Positions 1 to 8,847 are shown, numbered from the stretch's first letter. The stretch is DNA of 37,730 nt from Lacisediminimonas sp. (GCF_030645335.1 NZ_JAUSNH010000260.1:1-37730); one strand, 5' to 3'. Translations and numbers: made by a program. The notes: a model not told the origin generated them from the letters alone.

Positions 1-323
1 AGCAACGCCGCCAGATCGCCGGCACGCTCCAGCACCGGCCCCGAAGTATGGCGCAGATTCACGCCCATTTCGCGGGCGATAATTTGCGCAAGCGTGGTCT
101 TACCCAGACCCGGCGGGCCGAACAACAGCACATGGTCGAGCGGTTCCTGACGCTGTTTGGCCGCCTGAATGAAGATTTCCAGCTGTTCGCGTATTTTTTC
201 CTGGCCGACATATTCGTCGAGCTGTTTCGGGCGCAGTGCGCGTTCGATCGCCTCTTCATTCGGAGAAACCGGCGTGGCGGCAATGATGCGCTGCTCGGTG
301 AAGTTATCAGTTTGTATGCTCAT
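1..323 (-). CDS. ruvB: Holliday junction branch migration ATPase RuvB (N-terminal part, cut by window edge)
   Basis: Reading the minus strand from the ATG at 323 gives 107 residues that run off the left edge without a stop. The Walker A motif GPPGLGKT lies at about residues 69-76, preceded by the RuvB-typical text [11 protein letters not shown] and [11 protein letters not shown]. RuvB is the hexameric AAA+ motor that pulls DNA through the RuvA-bound Holliday junction during recombinational repair. The start lies 19 bases after the ruvA stop, so the two are almost certainly cotranscribed. Only the first third of the protein is visible; Walker B and the C-terminal winged helix are outside the window. 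Confidence 0.95.
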   Translation of the reverse strand, partial: MSIQTDNFTEQRIIAATPVSPNEEAIERALRPKQLDEYVGQEKIREQLEIFIQAAKQRQEPLDHVLLFGPPGLGKTTLAQIIAREMGVNLRHTSGPVLERAGDLAAL

Positions 324-342
324 GTGCTGCCCTGGCGTGGTT

Positions 343-921
343 TCATGCCCTTGAGAGCGACTTCAGCGCCGCCTTGATGCCATCCGACACGCTGCTGGCG
401 GCGGGCACTTGCTTGAGCGCCAGCGTGGCTTCCTTGTCGGAATAACCCAGGGCCAGCAAGGCATTCAGGATATCGGCAGAGTGGTCGCTGCTGGCAGCCG
501 CCGGGCCGCCACCGAGGTCGGCGCCGAGCTTGCCTTTCAACTCCAGCAACAGCCGCTCGGCGGTTTTCTTGCCAATGCCCGGCACCCGGGTCAGGCGCCC
601 CGCCTCTTGCAATGTGATGGCCTGGGCCAGGTCGGCGACCGACATGCCCGACAGGATTGCCAGTGCGGTACGTGCCCCGACGCCCGAGATCTTGATCAGC
701 TCGCGGAACACGCTGCGCTCTTCCGCGCCGCCGAAGCCATACAACAAGTGGGCATCTTCGCGCACTTGCAAGTGTGTCAGCAGGACGACCTTTTCCCCGA
801 TCGCGGGAAGATTGTAAAAAGTACTCATCGATACGCTGACTTCGTACCCGACGCCATGACAGTCCACCAGCAACTGTGGTGGATTTTTCTCAAGCAGGAC
901 TCCGGAAAGACGGCCTATCAT
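343..921 (-). CDS. ruvA: Holliday junction DNA-binding protein RuvA
   Basis: The 192-residue product has the full RuvA layout. There is an N-terminal OB fold ([14 protein letters not shown], residues 1-65), two helix-hairpin-helix motifs ([13 protein letters not shown] near residue 80 and [18 protein letters not shown] near residue 115), a low-complexity linker rich in Ala/Gly/Ser, and a C-terminal three-helix domain ([15 protein letters not shown]) that contacts RuvB. RuvA binds the four-way junction as a tetramer and loads RuvB, encoded 19 bases downstream. Unlike the usual ruvC-ruvA-ruvB run, ruvC here is separated by a gene on the other strand, so ruvAB needs its own promoter within 922-1022. 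I saw no LexA-type operator there. Confidence 0.97.
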   Translation of the reverse strand: MIGRLSGVLLEKNPPQLLVDCHGVGYEVSVSMSTFYNLPAIGEKVVLLTHLQVREDAHLLYGFGGAEERSVFRELIKISGVGARTALAILSGMSVADLAQAITLQEAGRLTRVPGIGKKTAERLLLELKGKLGADLGGGPAAASSDHSADILNALLALGYSDKEATLALKQVPAASSVSDGIKAALKSLSRA

Positions 922-1022
922 ATTTTGCTGGCTCAGAATTCGATTGCTGCATCATACATGACGAGGCCCACGGACCGGCGGCAGAAAACCGGGCATCTAG
1001 TCGAGGAGTTTGCAAGCTGGCC

Positions 1023-1496
1023 ATGTCTTATTTCCGCAACCGTTCCAAGCAGGCTTTACCCCTGGATGTACAGCAATCGACCGGCTGGTCGATGCTGCGT
1101 ACGCTGCTGGGCATCTTGTGGGCCTTGCCGCTGACGCTGTGCGGTTTGCTGCTTGCCGTGCCGATCATGCTGGCCGGTGGCCAGCTCTGCGTGGTCTGGG
1201 CCGCAACACCGGCGTTGCTGGTGTCGGGCCGGTTTGCCGACTACCTGCTGGAGCGGCATCCCTTCGGTTCGATGTGCGCGATGGCAGTCGGCCATGTCGT
1301 GATCGCCGACCGGCAAAGCCTGACACCGCAAATCCTCACGCATGAACTGGCGCATGTGCACCAGGCCGCGCTATGGGGTGGACTGTTTCCGTTTGCCTAT
1401 TGTGCGGCAAGCCTGTGGGCGGTGATGCGTGGCGAGGACGCTTACTGGTCCAATGCGTTTGAAGTGGCGGCACGGCGGGCGGAACGCCATGCCTGA
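1023..1496 (+). CDS. Small membrane protein with HExxH putative zinc-peptidase motif
   Basis: I do not recognise a named family. From the ATG at 1023 the product has 157 residues. A GAGGAG element at 1003-1008 is a possible, rather distant ribosome-binding site; the reading frame stays open upstream, but the extra residues look non-coding and overlap the ruvA start. Residues 25-65 are strongly hydrophobic (one long or two short membrane segments). HELAH at residues 107-111 matches the zinc-binding HExxH signature, and E147 in the stretch NAFEVAARRAE is placed where gluzincin peptidases carry a third ligand. A second hydrophobic segment lies at 117-133. A membrane-bound zinc protease or a degenerate relative is plausible, but no substrate can be inferred. 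It runs opposite to its neighbours, diverging from ruvA and converging on ruvC. Confidence 0.75.
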   Translation: MSYFRNRSKQALPLDVQQSTGWSMLRTLLGILWALPLTLCGLLLAVPIMLAGGQLCVVWAATPALLVSGRFADYLLERHPFGSMCAMAVGHVVIADRQSLTPQILTHELAHVHQAALWGGLFPFAYCAASLWAVMRGEDAYWSNAFEVAARRAERHA

Positions 1497-1541
1497 GCTG
1501 ATCGATGCCTGCGCTAGTCGCTGACTGATGCCGGGCGCTGG

Positions 1542-2084
1542 CTAACCGACCAGCCGGCCGCCGCGCACCCGCAGTCCCTTGCGTCCGAGCGCCGGCGCGA
1601 AGGCTTGCAGCGCCTTCAGGGCGTCGCCGCTATGGGCATGGCAAATCGCCACGCCCAGCGCGTCGGCAGCATCGGCGCCCGGCAGGCCGGACAGGCTCAG
1701 CAGGCGCTGCACCATATCCTGGACTTGTTGCTTTTGCGCCTTGCCATGCCCGACCACTGCCTGCTTGACCTGCAGGGCGGTATATTCAGCCACCTCCAGA
1801 TCGGCCTGCACCAGTGCACAGATCGCGGCGCCCCGCGCCTGCCCCAGCAACAGGGTCGATTGCGGATTGACGTTGACGAATACTTTTTCGATGGCGGCGC
1901 AGCCTGGCCGGTAGGTCGCAATGACTTCACCGACGCCGGACAGGATCGACTTCAGGCGCTGCGGCAAGTCGCCGTCCGGCGTGCGGATGGTGCCGGACGC
2001 AATATAGGCCAGGCGCTGTCCTTCCTTGTCGATCACGCCGAACCCGGTGACGCGCAATCCGGGATCGATGCCAAGGATTCTCAC
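1542..2084 (-). CDS. ruvC: Holliday junction resolvase RuvC
   Basis: The 180-residue protein starts at a GTG (2084) and opens with [17 protein letters not shown], the RuvC signature. The four acidic catalytic residues are visible: D7, E66 (in AIEKVFV), and D138 and D141 (in [14 protein letters not shown]). RuvC cuts Holliday junctions symmetrically within the RuvABC complex using two magnesium ions. The gene starts 16 bases after the purH stop, so it is read as the last gene of the dusB-fis-purH-ruvC run rather than with ruvAB, from which a plus-strand gene divides it. Length is normal for the family. Confidence 0.97.
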   Translation of the reverse strand: MRILGIDPGLRVTGFGVIDKEGQRLAYIASGTIRTPDGDLPQRLKSILSGVGEVIATYRPGCAAIEKVFVNVNPQSTLLLGQARGAAICALVQADLEVAEYTALQVKQAVVGHGKAQKQQVQDMVQRLLSLSGLPGADAADALGVAICHAHSGDALKALQAFAPALGRKGLRVRGGRLVG

Positions 2085-2100
2085 TGGGGCTGGCCCTGGA

Positions 2101-3666
2101 TCAGTGACGGAAATGCCGAACGCCAGTGAGCAGCATCACGATGCCCCGCTCATCGGCGGCTGCGATCACTTCCTGGTCGCGCATCGAGCCGCCGGGCTGG
2201 ATGACGCAGGTCGCGCCCGCATCGACCACCACATCGAGTCCGTCCCGGAACGGAAAAAACGCATCCGAAGCGACCGCTGAACCAGCCAGGACAAGGCCGG
2301 CGTTGTGGGCCTTGATCGAGGCGATGCGCGCGGAATCGACCCGGCTCATCTGGCCGGCGCCCACGCCCAGGGTCATGCCGTTACCGGCAAAAACGATGGC
2401 GTTGGATTTGACGAATTTGGCCACACGCCAGGCAAACATCAGGTCGCGCAATTGCTGTGGGGTCGGCTGCAGTTTGCTGACCACCTGCAGCTCGGCCTCG
2501 GTGACATTGCGCGTGTCGGGCGACTGCACCAGCAAACCGCCGCCGACCCGCTTGAAGTCATGGGTGTTGACGGCGTCACCGAGCGGGATTTCCAGCAACC
2601 GTACATTCTGTTTGGCAGCAAAAAAAGCCAGCGCCTCCGGCGTGAATGCGGGGGCGATCAGGACTTCGACAAACTGTTTCGACACCGCCTGTGCGGTCAC
2701 GCCATCGACCGCGCGGTTAAAGGCGATGATGCCGCCAAAGGCGGAAGTGGGATCGGTCTGCAGCGCTTTGGCATAGGCGCCGGCAGTGTCGGCAGCAATC
2801 GCCACGCCGCACGGATTGGCGTGCTTGATGATGACGCAGGCAGGCTGGTCGAACGTCTTCACGCACTCCCAGGCAGCGTCAGCGTCGGCAATATTGTTGT
2901 AGGACAGTTCCTTGCCCTGCAACTGACGATAGTTGGCCAGCGCACCGGGGCCGGCGGCCGGGTCGCGATAGAAAGCGGCCGACTGGTGCGGGTTTTCGCC
3001 GTAGCGCATCTGCTGGACTTTTTCGAACTGCATGTTCAGCGTGCCCGGATAGGCGCTGCGCGTTGCATGCTCGCGATCCGCGCCGAGAGATCCCAGGTAA
3101 TTGGTGATGGCCCCGTCGTACTGCGCGGTATGGGCGAACACTTTCAAGGCCAGGCGGAAACGGGTGTCATAGCTGACCGAGCCGCGCTTGATTTCGTCCA
3201 GCACCGGCGCGTAATCGGTCGGATCGCACAATACGACCACGTCGCGATGATTTTTCGCTGACGAGCGCAACATCGCCGGACCACCAATGTCGATATTTTC
3301 AATCGCGTCTTCCAGCGAGCACTGCTCACGCGCCACGGTTTGCGCGAACGGATAGAGATTGACCACCACCAGATCAATGGTCGGGATGTCGTGCGCCTGC
3401 AGCGACGCCGCATGCGCCGGCAAGTCGCGCCGGGCCAGGATTCCGCCATGCACTTTCGGATGCAGTGTCTTGACCCGGCCATCCAGCATCTCCGGAAAGC
3501 CGGTGTAATCGGCCACTTCGGTAACGGGTATTGCGTTATCGGACAGCAGTTTTGCGGTGCCGCCAGTGGACAGGATGTTGACGCCCAGCGCGGACAGCGC
3601 CCGCGCCAGCTCCAGCACGCCTGTCTTGTCAGACACGGATATCAGGGCTTGTTTGATCATGGTCAT
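2101..3666 (-). CDS. purH: Bifunctional AICAR transformylase / IMP cyclohydrolase PurH
   Basis: The 521-residue protein catalyses the last two steps of purine synthesis: formyl transfer to AICAR, then closure to IMP. Residues 1 to about 150 form the MGS-like cyclohydrolase domain ([33 protein letters not shown]). The rest is the transformylase, containing KHANPCGVA with the Lys-His pair essential for formyl transfer, and a C-terminal stretch [15 protein letters not shown]. Two in-frame ATGs (3666 and 3660) are possible starts, and neither has a clear Shine-Dalgarno sequence. It follows fis after a 142-base gap and precedes ruvC by 16 bases, suggesting cotranscription with ruvC. Confidence 0.97.
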   Translation of the reverse strand: MTMIKQALISVSDKTGVLELARALSALGVNILSTGGTAKLLSDNAIPVTEVADYTGFPEMLDGRVKTLHPKVHGGILARRDLPAHAASLQAHDIPTIDLVVVNLYPFAQTVAREQCSLEDAIENIDIGGPAMLRSSAKNHRDVVVLCDPTDYAPVLDEIKRGSVSYDTRFRLALKVFAHTAQYDGAITNYLGSLGADREHATRSAYPGTLNMQFEKVQQMRYGENPHQSAAFYRDPAAGPGALANYRQLQGKELSYNNIADADAAWECVKTFDQPACVIIKHANPCGVAIAADTAGAYAKALQTDPTSAFGGIIAFNRAVDGVTAQAVSKQFVEVLIAPAFTPEALAFFAAKQNVRLLEIPLGDAVNTHDFKRVGGGLLVQSPDTRNVTEAELQVVSKLQPTPQQLRDLMFAWRVAKFVKSNAIVFAGNGMTLGVGAGQMSRVDSARIASIKAHNAGLVLAGSAVASDAFFPFRDGLDVVVDAGATCVIQPGGSMRDQEVIAAADERGIVMLLTGVRHFRH

Positions 3667-3775
3667 GAAAGGAGAAAGAAGGTGGCCGGAATCGCAGGCC
3701 GGACCGTTTGGGTAACCCCGCCGCGACGGCCGGGAAGCACGCGCAATGCAAGTGCAACTGGTTTGCCGGCTGGAG

Positions 3776-3804
3776 TGCTTGTGAGCTTGTTGGCTTGTTG
3801 GCTC
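3776..3804. repeat. Short imperfect tandem repeat between fis and purH
   Basis: About three and a half imperfect copies of an 8-base unit (GCTTGTTG/GCTTGTGA) lie in tandem just past the fis stop codon and upstream of purH on the minus strand. The two central copies are identical. It is too short and irregular to assign a role; it could vary in copy number by slippage. Confidence 0.5.
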
Positions 3805-3808
3805 GCAA

Positions 3809-4042
3809 TCAGATCAGGCCATGCTGCTGCAACTTCTTGCGCAAGGTGTTTCGATTGATGCCCAACATTTCCGCCGCCTGCGACTGGTTGCCATCGGCAC
3901 GGGCCATCACGGCTTCGAGTATCGGCTTTTCCACTGTGAAGATCACCATCTCATAAACATTGGTGGGCTGCTGCTCGCCCAGGTCTTTGAAATATCTCTC
4001 CAGGCTCTTGCGAACTACATCCTGAATCGTGTCTTTGCTCAT
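3809..4042 (-). CDS. fis: Fis-family nucleoid-associated DNA-binding protein
   Basis: This 77-residue protein is a short Fis. The C-terminal helix-turn-helix is clear ([21 protein letters not shown], residues 51-71) and the helical dimerisation region lies at residues 20-50. Enterobacterial Fis has 98 residues; short forms of this size are typical of betaproteobacteria. Fis bends DNA and modulates rRNA promoters, recombination and supercoiling. The gene lies 34 bases after the dusB stop, the same dusB-fis pairing known from E. coli, so the two probably form one transcript. The HTH is also like the C-terminal domain of NtrC-type activators, but the lack of an AAA+ domain and the dusB context favour Fis. 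Confidence 0.93.
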   Translation of the reverse strand: MSKDTIQDVVRKSLERYFKDLGEQQPTNVYEMVIFTVEKPILEAVMARADGNQSQAAEMLGINRNTLRKKLQQHGLI

Positions 4043-4076
4043 GGCTATTATTGGTTTGGGTGTGGTTCAGCAAGCG

Positions 4077-5093
4077 TCAGGCAGCGCGTCGTTCAGCGCC
4101 GAGGGCGTATTGTAACCGCAGGCCTGTTGCCCGCAGCGACTGGAAAAACAGGTCTACTGCGGCCAATTGCTGCGCACAATCTTCGATCCGGTTCATCTGG
4201 CGCCGGAAGGCCTCGCCCCCTTCCAGCCCCTGCACATACCAACCGATATGCTTGCGTGCCGTGCGCACGCCGAGATAGTCGCCATAGAATGCGTAATGCG
4301 CTTGCAGGTGCTCTTGCATCAAGGCGCGAACTTCGTCAACTTCGGGTGCCGGCAGTTCGTCGCCGGTTGCGAGGTAGTGTGCGATTTCGCGGAATATCCA
4401 CGGCCGTCCCTGCGCCGCCCTGCCAACCATCACGGCGTCAGCGCCGGTGGCGGCCAGCACCGCGCGCGCTTTCTGCGGCGAATCGATGTCACCGTTGGCG
4501 ACCACCGGTATTGCGGCCCTGGCCTTTACCGCTGCGATGGTGTCGTATTCGGCCAGGCCGCTGTAGCCGTCGGCGCGGGTGCGGCCGTGCAAGGTCAGCA
4601 TGGCAATCCCGCTCGACTCCGCAATATGCGCAATGCTCAGTGCATTGCGATGTGCACGGTCCCATCCGGTGCGGAATTTCAGCGTGACCGGAATGTCGAC
4701 CGCGGCCACCACCGATTCAAGGATGCGCGCCACCAGTTTTTCGTCTTGCAGCAGCGCCGAACCGCACCAGCTGTTGCAGACTTTCTTGACCGGACAGCCC
4801 ATATTGATGTCGATGACTTGCGCGCCGCGATCGGCGTTGAAACGCGCACACTCGGCTAGCATGTCGGGGTCGGCGCCGGCGATTTGCACTGCGCGCGGCG
4901 CCATTTCGCCGTCGTGATTGATGCGCCGCGAAGTCTTTTCGCTGGCCCACAGGCGCGGGTTGGATGCCGCCATCTCGGACACCGCGTAGCCGGCGCCCAG
5001 CTGCTTGCAAAGCTGGCGGAATGGACGATCGGTCACACCAGCCATCGGTGCGACGAATACGTTATTGGCCAGCAGGTAAGGTCCGATTTTCAC
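4077..5093 (-). CDS. dusB: tRNA-dihydrouridine synthase DusB
   Basis: The 338-residue protein starts at a GTG and reads as an FMN-dependent TIM-barrel dihydrouridine synthase. It reduces a specific uridine in the tRNA D-loop using NADPH. The barrel begins FVAPMAGVTDRPFRQL. The catalytic Cys is C100 in NMGCPVKKV, and the flavin phosphate-binding part is seen in VANGDIDSP and GADAVMVGRAAQGRPWIF. The C-terminal helical domain binds tRNA (RTARKHIGWYV). It is the first gene of the dusB-fis pair. On the minus strand a TAAAAT element (5144-5149) about 50 bases upstream is a possible -10 box, but I see no good -35 partner. Confidence 0.95.
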   Translation of the reverse strand: MKIGPYLLANNVFVAPMAGVTDRPFRQLCKQLGAGYAVSEMAASNPRLWASEKTSRRINHDGEMAPRAVQIAGADPDMLAECARFNADRGAQVIDINMGCPVKKVCNSWCGSALLQDEKLVARILESVVAAVDIPVTLKFRTGWDRAHRNALSIAHIAESSGIAMLTLHGRTRADGYSGLAEYDTIAAVKARAAIPVVANGDIDSPQKARAVLAATGADAVMVGRAAQGRPWIFREIAHYLATGDELPAPEVDEVRALMQEHLQAHYAFYGDYLGVRTARKHIGWYVQGLEGGEAFRRQMNRIEDCAQQLAAVDLFFQSLRATGLRLQYALGAERRAA

Positions 5094-5170
5094 AGGGCTA
5101 AAGACGCAAGGCGCATGGGGCGGATGGACAGGGAAAGCCGGCTATTTTAGCGCCTGTGACGGGAAAACGA

Positions 5171-6253
5171 TTACAGGACCGAAGACGGCAATTCGTCGCT
5201 CGCGGTCACCAGGCTCTGGTGCGCCTGCATGATCAGGTCATCGATGCCAAGGCTGTGCCGGGTATAAGTTGCCGTGCCGATACGCAGCGCCAGTCGGATC
5301 GACCAGTTGCGTACATTGATCGGCTTGTTGCGGAAATGGTCGCCCAGGCTGACGGCCACGGTTTCGGCCTTGTCGTGATCCACGCCGGGCATGATGAACA
5401 GGAATTCCGTCCCGGTCCAGCGTCCTCCCAGGTGTCCGGCCGGGATTTGCTCGCTGGCCTCCCGTGCAAACGCGGCGATGACCGCATCCGTGGCATGCAA
5501 GCCGTACATGTCGTTGAGCTTGTTGAGCCCGTCAATCCGACAGACAAGGATCGACAGCGGGCGCTCGGTGCGCTCGGCGCGGGCGATTTCCTTGTCGAGC
5601 AGCGTCATGCTGTGACGCCGGCCCATCAGGCTGGTCAGTGGATCTTGCTGCGCAACCTGGGTGGCAACCCGCACCAGGTTGGATTGCTTCCAGATGATTT
5701 CGCCTACATGGCAAAACGCGCGCATCAGCGGCAGGCCGATCGAATCGAAATAGTCCGGCTGGTCGGCATAGAACACGATCATGCCGCGCAAGCCCGCTTT
5801 CTCCGAGCGAAGCGGCGCCGCCAGGGCGCTGCAGACCGAACTGGCCGCGGGGTCGCGTTGCCAGGGTGCAAACAAGCCCTGGTTCATCGATGCGTCGTCG
5901 CCTTGCGGACGTTGCTGCGAGTGCGGGCCGACATGGTCAAAACAGCTCACTGGCAAAGACCAGTCATGCGATTCAAACTGGCATGGGCCCGAGTAGGCAT
6001 AGGGTTTTACCGTCTTGGTCAGGCCTTCGGTGAACCCGACCCAGACAAAACGCAGGTGCGGACTGGCGGCCGCGACCACGTCGCACAGCATGCGGATGTT
6101 TTCCCGGCCGCTGAATGATTGGGGCAGCGTTTCAAGTACGTTGAACAGCGCAGCACTCAGCAGCGCACGTTCTGTGTCAGCCGATACTTCCGGAGGGGTT
6201 CGGCCGACATCGGGCGAGGGCGCGCTTGCGCGTGAAAATAAATTGAACAACAT
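5171..6253 (-). CDS. GAF-like plus degenerate GGDEF domain protein, probably not an active diguanylate cyclase
   Basis: The 360-residue product has an N-terminal GAF-like region (about residues 25-190) and a GGDEF-like domain (about 203-360) introduced by DPLTSLMGRRHSM. The GGDEF signature reads TGTEF at 280-284, so the metal-binding third residue is Thr282. In the first metal site the usual DxD reads R239-I-D241, so the first Asp is Arg. Both residues that bind the catalytic metals in active cyclases are thus replaced, which argues against c-di-GMP synthesis. The fold-defining parts (LNKLNDMYG, LALRIGTA) are kept. It may act as a GTP/c-di-GMP sensor or protein partner. No transmembrane segment is seen, so it is likely cytosolic. 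The ATG at 6253 has a GGAGAG ribosome-binding site. Confidence 0.88.
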   Translation of the reverse strand: MLFNLFSRASAPSPDVGRTPPEVSADTERALLSAALFNVLETLPQSFSGRENIRMLCDVVAAASPHLRFVWVGFTEGLTKTVKPYAYSGPCQFESHDWSLPVSCFDHVGPHSQQRPQGDDASMNQGLFAPWQRDPAASSVCSALAAPLRSEKAGLRGMIVFYADQPDYFDSIGLPLMRAFCHVGEIIWKQSNLVRVATQVAQQDPLTSLMGRRHSMTLLDKEIARAERTERPLSILVCRIDGLNKLNDMYGLHATDAVIAAFAREASEQIPAGHLGGRWTGTEFLFIMPGVDHDKAETVAVSLGDHFRNKPINVRNWSIRLALRIGTATYTRHSLGIDDLIMQAHQSLVTASDELPSSVL

Positions 6254-6302
6254 GACAGGCTCTCCGAAGGATCGGGCGAGCGCGGTCCTGCGCGCACTCG
6301 AC

Positions 6303-6379
6303 GTTTCGGATCATCCTACAATACATGCCCAAAAAAATGCCTGTCCGAAACAAATATAACTAAATGTCCGATTAACGGA
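6303..6379. promoter_or_regulatory. Cluster of TCCGA-type inverted repeats upstream of the GGDEF-like gene
   Basis: In the gap between the histidine phosphatase and the GGDEF-like gene, GTTTCGGA (6303-6310) and TCCGAAAC (6344-6351) form a perfect 8-base inverted repeat with 33 bases between the arms. A further small inverted repeat, TCCG-ATTAA-CGGA, sits at 6367-6379. The DNA here is AT-rich compared with its surroundings. These could be operator half-sites for the minus-strand gene that begins at 6253. No regulator can be named. Confidence 0.35.
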
Positions 6380-6416
6380 TTGGCTATCTACAACAAGCGA
6401 TCAACCCATTAGCAGA

Positions 6417-7082
6417 TCAACGGTCTATTTCGTCGATTGATGTGGCGAGATGGGCAACAACACCCCATTCGAGCAATTGCAGACCGCCCTGTTCATCCCA
6501 TCCAAAGCGGTTGATGCTGGCGTTGCGGACATCGAAATTGCGGGCCTGGGTCAGGCTCATGCCGGTTGCCAGGCGGTATGCACAGTCAAGAAAGCCGCCG
6601 TGGGTGACGACGATGATCCGCTGGCCGGGGTGCGTGCTGGCGATGTCAGCGAGTGCCTTGCCGACCCGTTCGGCGAATTCAGTCAGCGTTTCGGCCTGCC
6701 GCTCGCCTTCCGGATAGCGCGCATCGACCTCGCGCGCCTGCCATCGCGACCAGGCGTCCGGATACCGTTGCTGGACTTCGTCATATAACAAACCCTCGAA
6801 GGCGCCAAAACACCGTTCTCGCAGTTGCGGATCGCGGGTGATTTCCAGGTCAAGCAGCGCGGCAATGGGCCGCGCCGTCTGGAAAGTACGATCGAGATCG
6901 CTGGAAACCAGTCGATCAAACGGTGCCGGGGCGATGCTGCCCGTGCCGCGCACCAACATCGCAGCCAGGGCCCGCGCCTGCCGTCGTCCTTCGTCATTCA
7001 GGGGCGTGTCGATATGGCCCTGCAAGCGGCTTTCTGCGTTCCAGGCGGTCTCGCCATGGCGTACCAGTATCAATTCTGTCAT
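6417..7082 (-). CDS. Histidine phosphatase family protein (phosphoglycerate mutase-like)
   Basis: From the ATG at 7082 the product has 221 residues and opens TELILVRHGETAWNAESRLQGH, carrying the RHG phosphohistidine signature. A second catalytic His lies in VTHGGFLDCAYRLA and the acid residue in RCFGAFEGL. Family members are cofactor-dependent phosphoglycerate mutases, alpha-ribazole phosphatases or broad phosphatases, and the sequence alone does not separate them; GpmB/CobC-like is the safest label. An in-frame ATG at 7094 would add four residues. It follows dtd by 18 bases on the same strand, so tyrS-dtd-phosphatase are probably cotranscribed. Confidence 0.9.
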   Translation of the reverse strand: MTELILVRHGETAWNAESRLQGHIDTPLNDEGRRQARALAAMLVRGTGSIAPAPFDRLVSSDLDRTFQTARPIAALLDLEITRDPQLRERCFGAFEGLLYDEVQQRYPDAWSRWQAREVDARYPEGERQAETLTEFAERVGKALADIASTHPGQRIIVVTHGGFLDCAYRLATGMSLTQARNFDVRNASINRFGWDEQGGLQLLEWGVVAHLATSIDEIDR

Positions 7083-7100
7083 GGCTCTTGTCATAAAAAA

Positions 7101-7556
7101 TCAGTTGGCCGGCGCATGCGGAACGCGCAGCCAGAAAGTGACCGGTCCGTCGTTGGTCAGCGACACTTTCATGTCCGCGCCGAATTGGCCAGTCTTTACC
7201 AGTGGATGGCGGGCGCTAGCACGCTGCACGAAATAATCAAACAGGATGCGCCCCCGTTCCGGCGGTGCGGCCGGCGTAAAGGACGGCCGCGTACCCGAGC
7301 GTGTGTCGGCCGCCAGCGTGAACTGCGGCACCAGCAGGATGCCGCCGCCGATATCGGTGACGCTGCGATTCATCTTGCCGGCATCATCCGGGAAAACCCG
7401 GTAGCTCAGCAGCCGCGAAAGCAGGCTGTCGGCATCGGCTTCCTGGTCATTGCGCTCGGCGCAAAGAAACACCAGCAGTCCGCGTTCGATCTGTCCGACG
7501 ATGTCGCCATCGACCTCAACGCGTGCATGGCTGACCCGCTGCAGCAGCGCGATCAA
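7101..7556 (-). CDS. dtd: D-aminoacyl-tRNA deacylase Dtd
   Basis: The product is 151 residues and starts at a TTG (7556), giving the family-typical opening [16 protein letters not shown]. The TTG overlaps the TGA stop of tyrS in the four bases TTGA, a layout that favours translational coupling. Dtd hydrolyses D-amino acids, classically D-tyrosine, from tRNA. The two active-site motifs are present: PQFTLAADT (canonical SQFTL, with Pro for Ser) and NDGPVTFWL near the C-terminus, where the Gly-cisPro dipeptide gives chiral selection. The reading frame is open upstream inside tyrS, but that part has no similarity to the family. Pairing with tyrS makes functional sense because TyrRS can charge D-Tyr. 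Confidence 0.94.
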   Translation of the reverse strand: MIALLQRVSHARVEVDGDIVGQIERGLLVFLCAERNDQEADADSLLSRLLSYRVFPDDAGKMNRSVTDIGGGILLVPQFTLAADTRSGTRPSFTPAAPPERGRILFDYFVQRASARHPLVKTGQFGADMKVSLTNDGPVTFWLRVPHAPAN

Positions 7557-8794
7557 CTCAATACGACCCGGGCGAACTTGCGCTTGCCGACCTGCACCAC
7601 AAAGGTGCCGGCGTCCACTTTCAGCGCCTTGTCGGAAATCTGGACGGCATCGATCCGCACCCCACCCTGCTCGACCATGCGCAGCGCTTCCGAAGTCGAT
7701 GCACACAGGTTCGCCTGTTTCAGCAATTGGCCGATCCCCAGCGGAGCACCCGATAGCGCGACCTCGGGAATGTCGTCGGGAATGCCGCCGCGGGCGCGGT
7801 TGTTGAAGTCGGCCAGCGCATCTTCCGCCGCCTGGCGGCTGTGGAAGCGCTCGACGATTTCCTGGGCCAGCAGCACCTTGATATCGCGCGGGTTGCGCCC
7901 TTCCCCGACTGACTGACGAAATCCGGCAATATCGGCCAGGCTGCGGAACGACAGCAAGTCGTAATAGCGCCACATCATGTCGTCGGAAATGCTCATCAGC
8001 TTGCCGAACATGGTGTTTGCCGGCTCGGTGATGCCGACGTAGTTACCCTTGGACTTGGACATCTTTTCGACGCCATCAAGTCCTTCCAGCAGCGGCATAG
8101 TGAGTATGCACTGCGGCTCCTGGCCATAGTCCTTCTGCAGTTCGCGCCCGACCAGCAGGTTGAATTTCTGATCCGTGCCGCCAAGTTCCAGGTCCGAACG
8201 CAAGGCCACCGAGTCGTAACCCTGCATCAGCGGATACAGCAATTCATGCACCGAAATCGGCGTGCCGGCCTTGAAGCGCTTGGTGAAGTCTTCCCGCTCG
8301 AGTATGCGTGCCACCGTATATTTTGCCGCCAGGCCGATCATGCCGCGCGCACCCAGCGCGTCGCACCATTCGGAGTTGTAGCGGATCTCTGTCCTGACCG
8401 GGTCCAGCACCATGCTGGCCTGTGCAAAATAGGTCATGGCGTTCTGTTCGATCTGCTCCCGGGTAAGCGGCGGGCGCGTCACGTTGCGGCCGGACGGATC
8501 GCCAATCATCGAGGTAAAGTCGCCGATCAGAAAGATTACGTGGTGGCCCAAATCTTGCAGTTGCCGCATCTTGTTCAGGACGACCGTATGGCCCAGATGC
8601 AGGTCGGCGGCGGTGGGATCCAGGCCAAGCTTGATCCTCAATGGCTGGCCACTGGCCTCGGACCGGACCAGTTTTTGGACGAATTCGCTCTCGATCAGGA
8701 CTTCTTCCGCACCACGTTTCGTGACCGTAAGGGCGTGTTGCACTGCGTCAGTGACGGCGATAGGGGCTGTTGCCTGGTCGGGTGATGCGTTCAT
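7553..8794 (-). CDS. tyrS: Tyrosyl-tRNA synthetase
   Basis: The 413-residue protein attaches tyrosine to tRNA-Tyr. The class I signatures are HLGH (residues 66-69) and KMSKS (244-248); the KMSKS form and overall text match the TyrZ-type branch of TyrRS. Tyrosine-binding features include the LGGTDQKFN stretch near residue 204. The C-terminal S4 RNA-binding domain is seen in [20 protein letters not shown]. It starts at an ATG (8794) and its stop overlaps the dtd start. It is divergent from the M23 peptidase gene, with 142 bases between them. Confidence 0.97.
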   Translation of the reverse strand: MNASPDQATAPIAVTDAVQHALTVTKRGAEEVLIESEFVQKLVRSEASGQPLRIKLGLDPTAADLHLGHTVVLNKMRQLQDLGHHVIFLIGDFTSMIGDPSGRNVTRPPLTREQIEQNAMTYFAQASMVLDPVRTEIRYNSEWCDALGARGMIGLAAKYTVARILEREDFTKRFKAGTPISVHELLYPLMQGYDSVALRSDLELGGTDQKFNLLVGRELQKDYGQEPQCILTMPLLEGLDGVEKMSKSKGNYVGITEPANTMFGKLMSISDDMMWRYYDLLSFRSLADIAGFRQSVGEGRNPRDIKVLLAQEIVERFHSRQAAEDALADFNNRARGGIPDDIPEVALSGAPLGIGQLLKQANLCASTSEALRMVEQGGVRIDAVQISDKALKVDAGTFVVQVGKRKFARVVLS

Positions 8795-8819
8795 TTTGGG
8801 TAGGGATGAGCAATTTCAG

Positions 8820-8847
8820 TTGGGCACTGGAGGTGCTTTGTTATAAT
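8820..8847 (+). promoter_or_regulatory. Putative sigma-70 promoter for the M23 peptidase gene
   Basis: A perfect TATAAT -10 box lies at 8842-8847, with TTGGGC (8820-8825) 16 bases upstream as a weak -35. It points at the M23 gene, whose ATG is 90 bases downstream. The -10 core TTATAA is symmetric, so overlap with a tyrS promoter on the other strand is possible. Confidence 0.5.

Noticed and set aside
922-1022. LexA (SOS) operator upstream of ruvA
   Set aside because: I looked for CTGT-N8-ACAG type sites in the gap and found none.
5156-6118. 320-residue open frame antisense to the GGDEF-like gene
   Set aside because: The minus-strand frame has recognisable GAF and GGDEF text; the plus frame has none.
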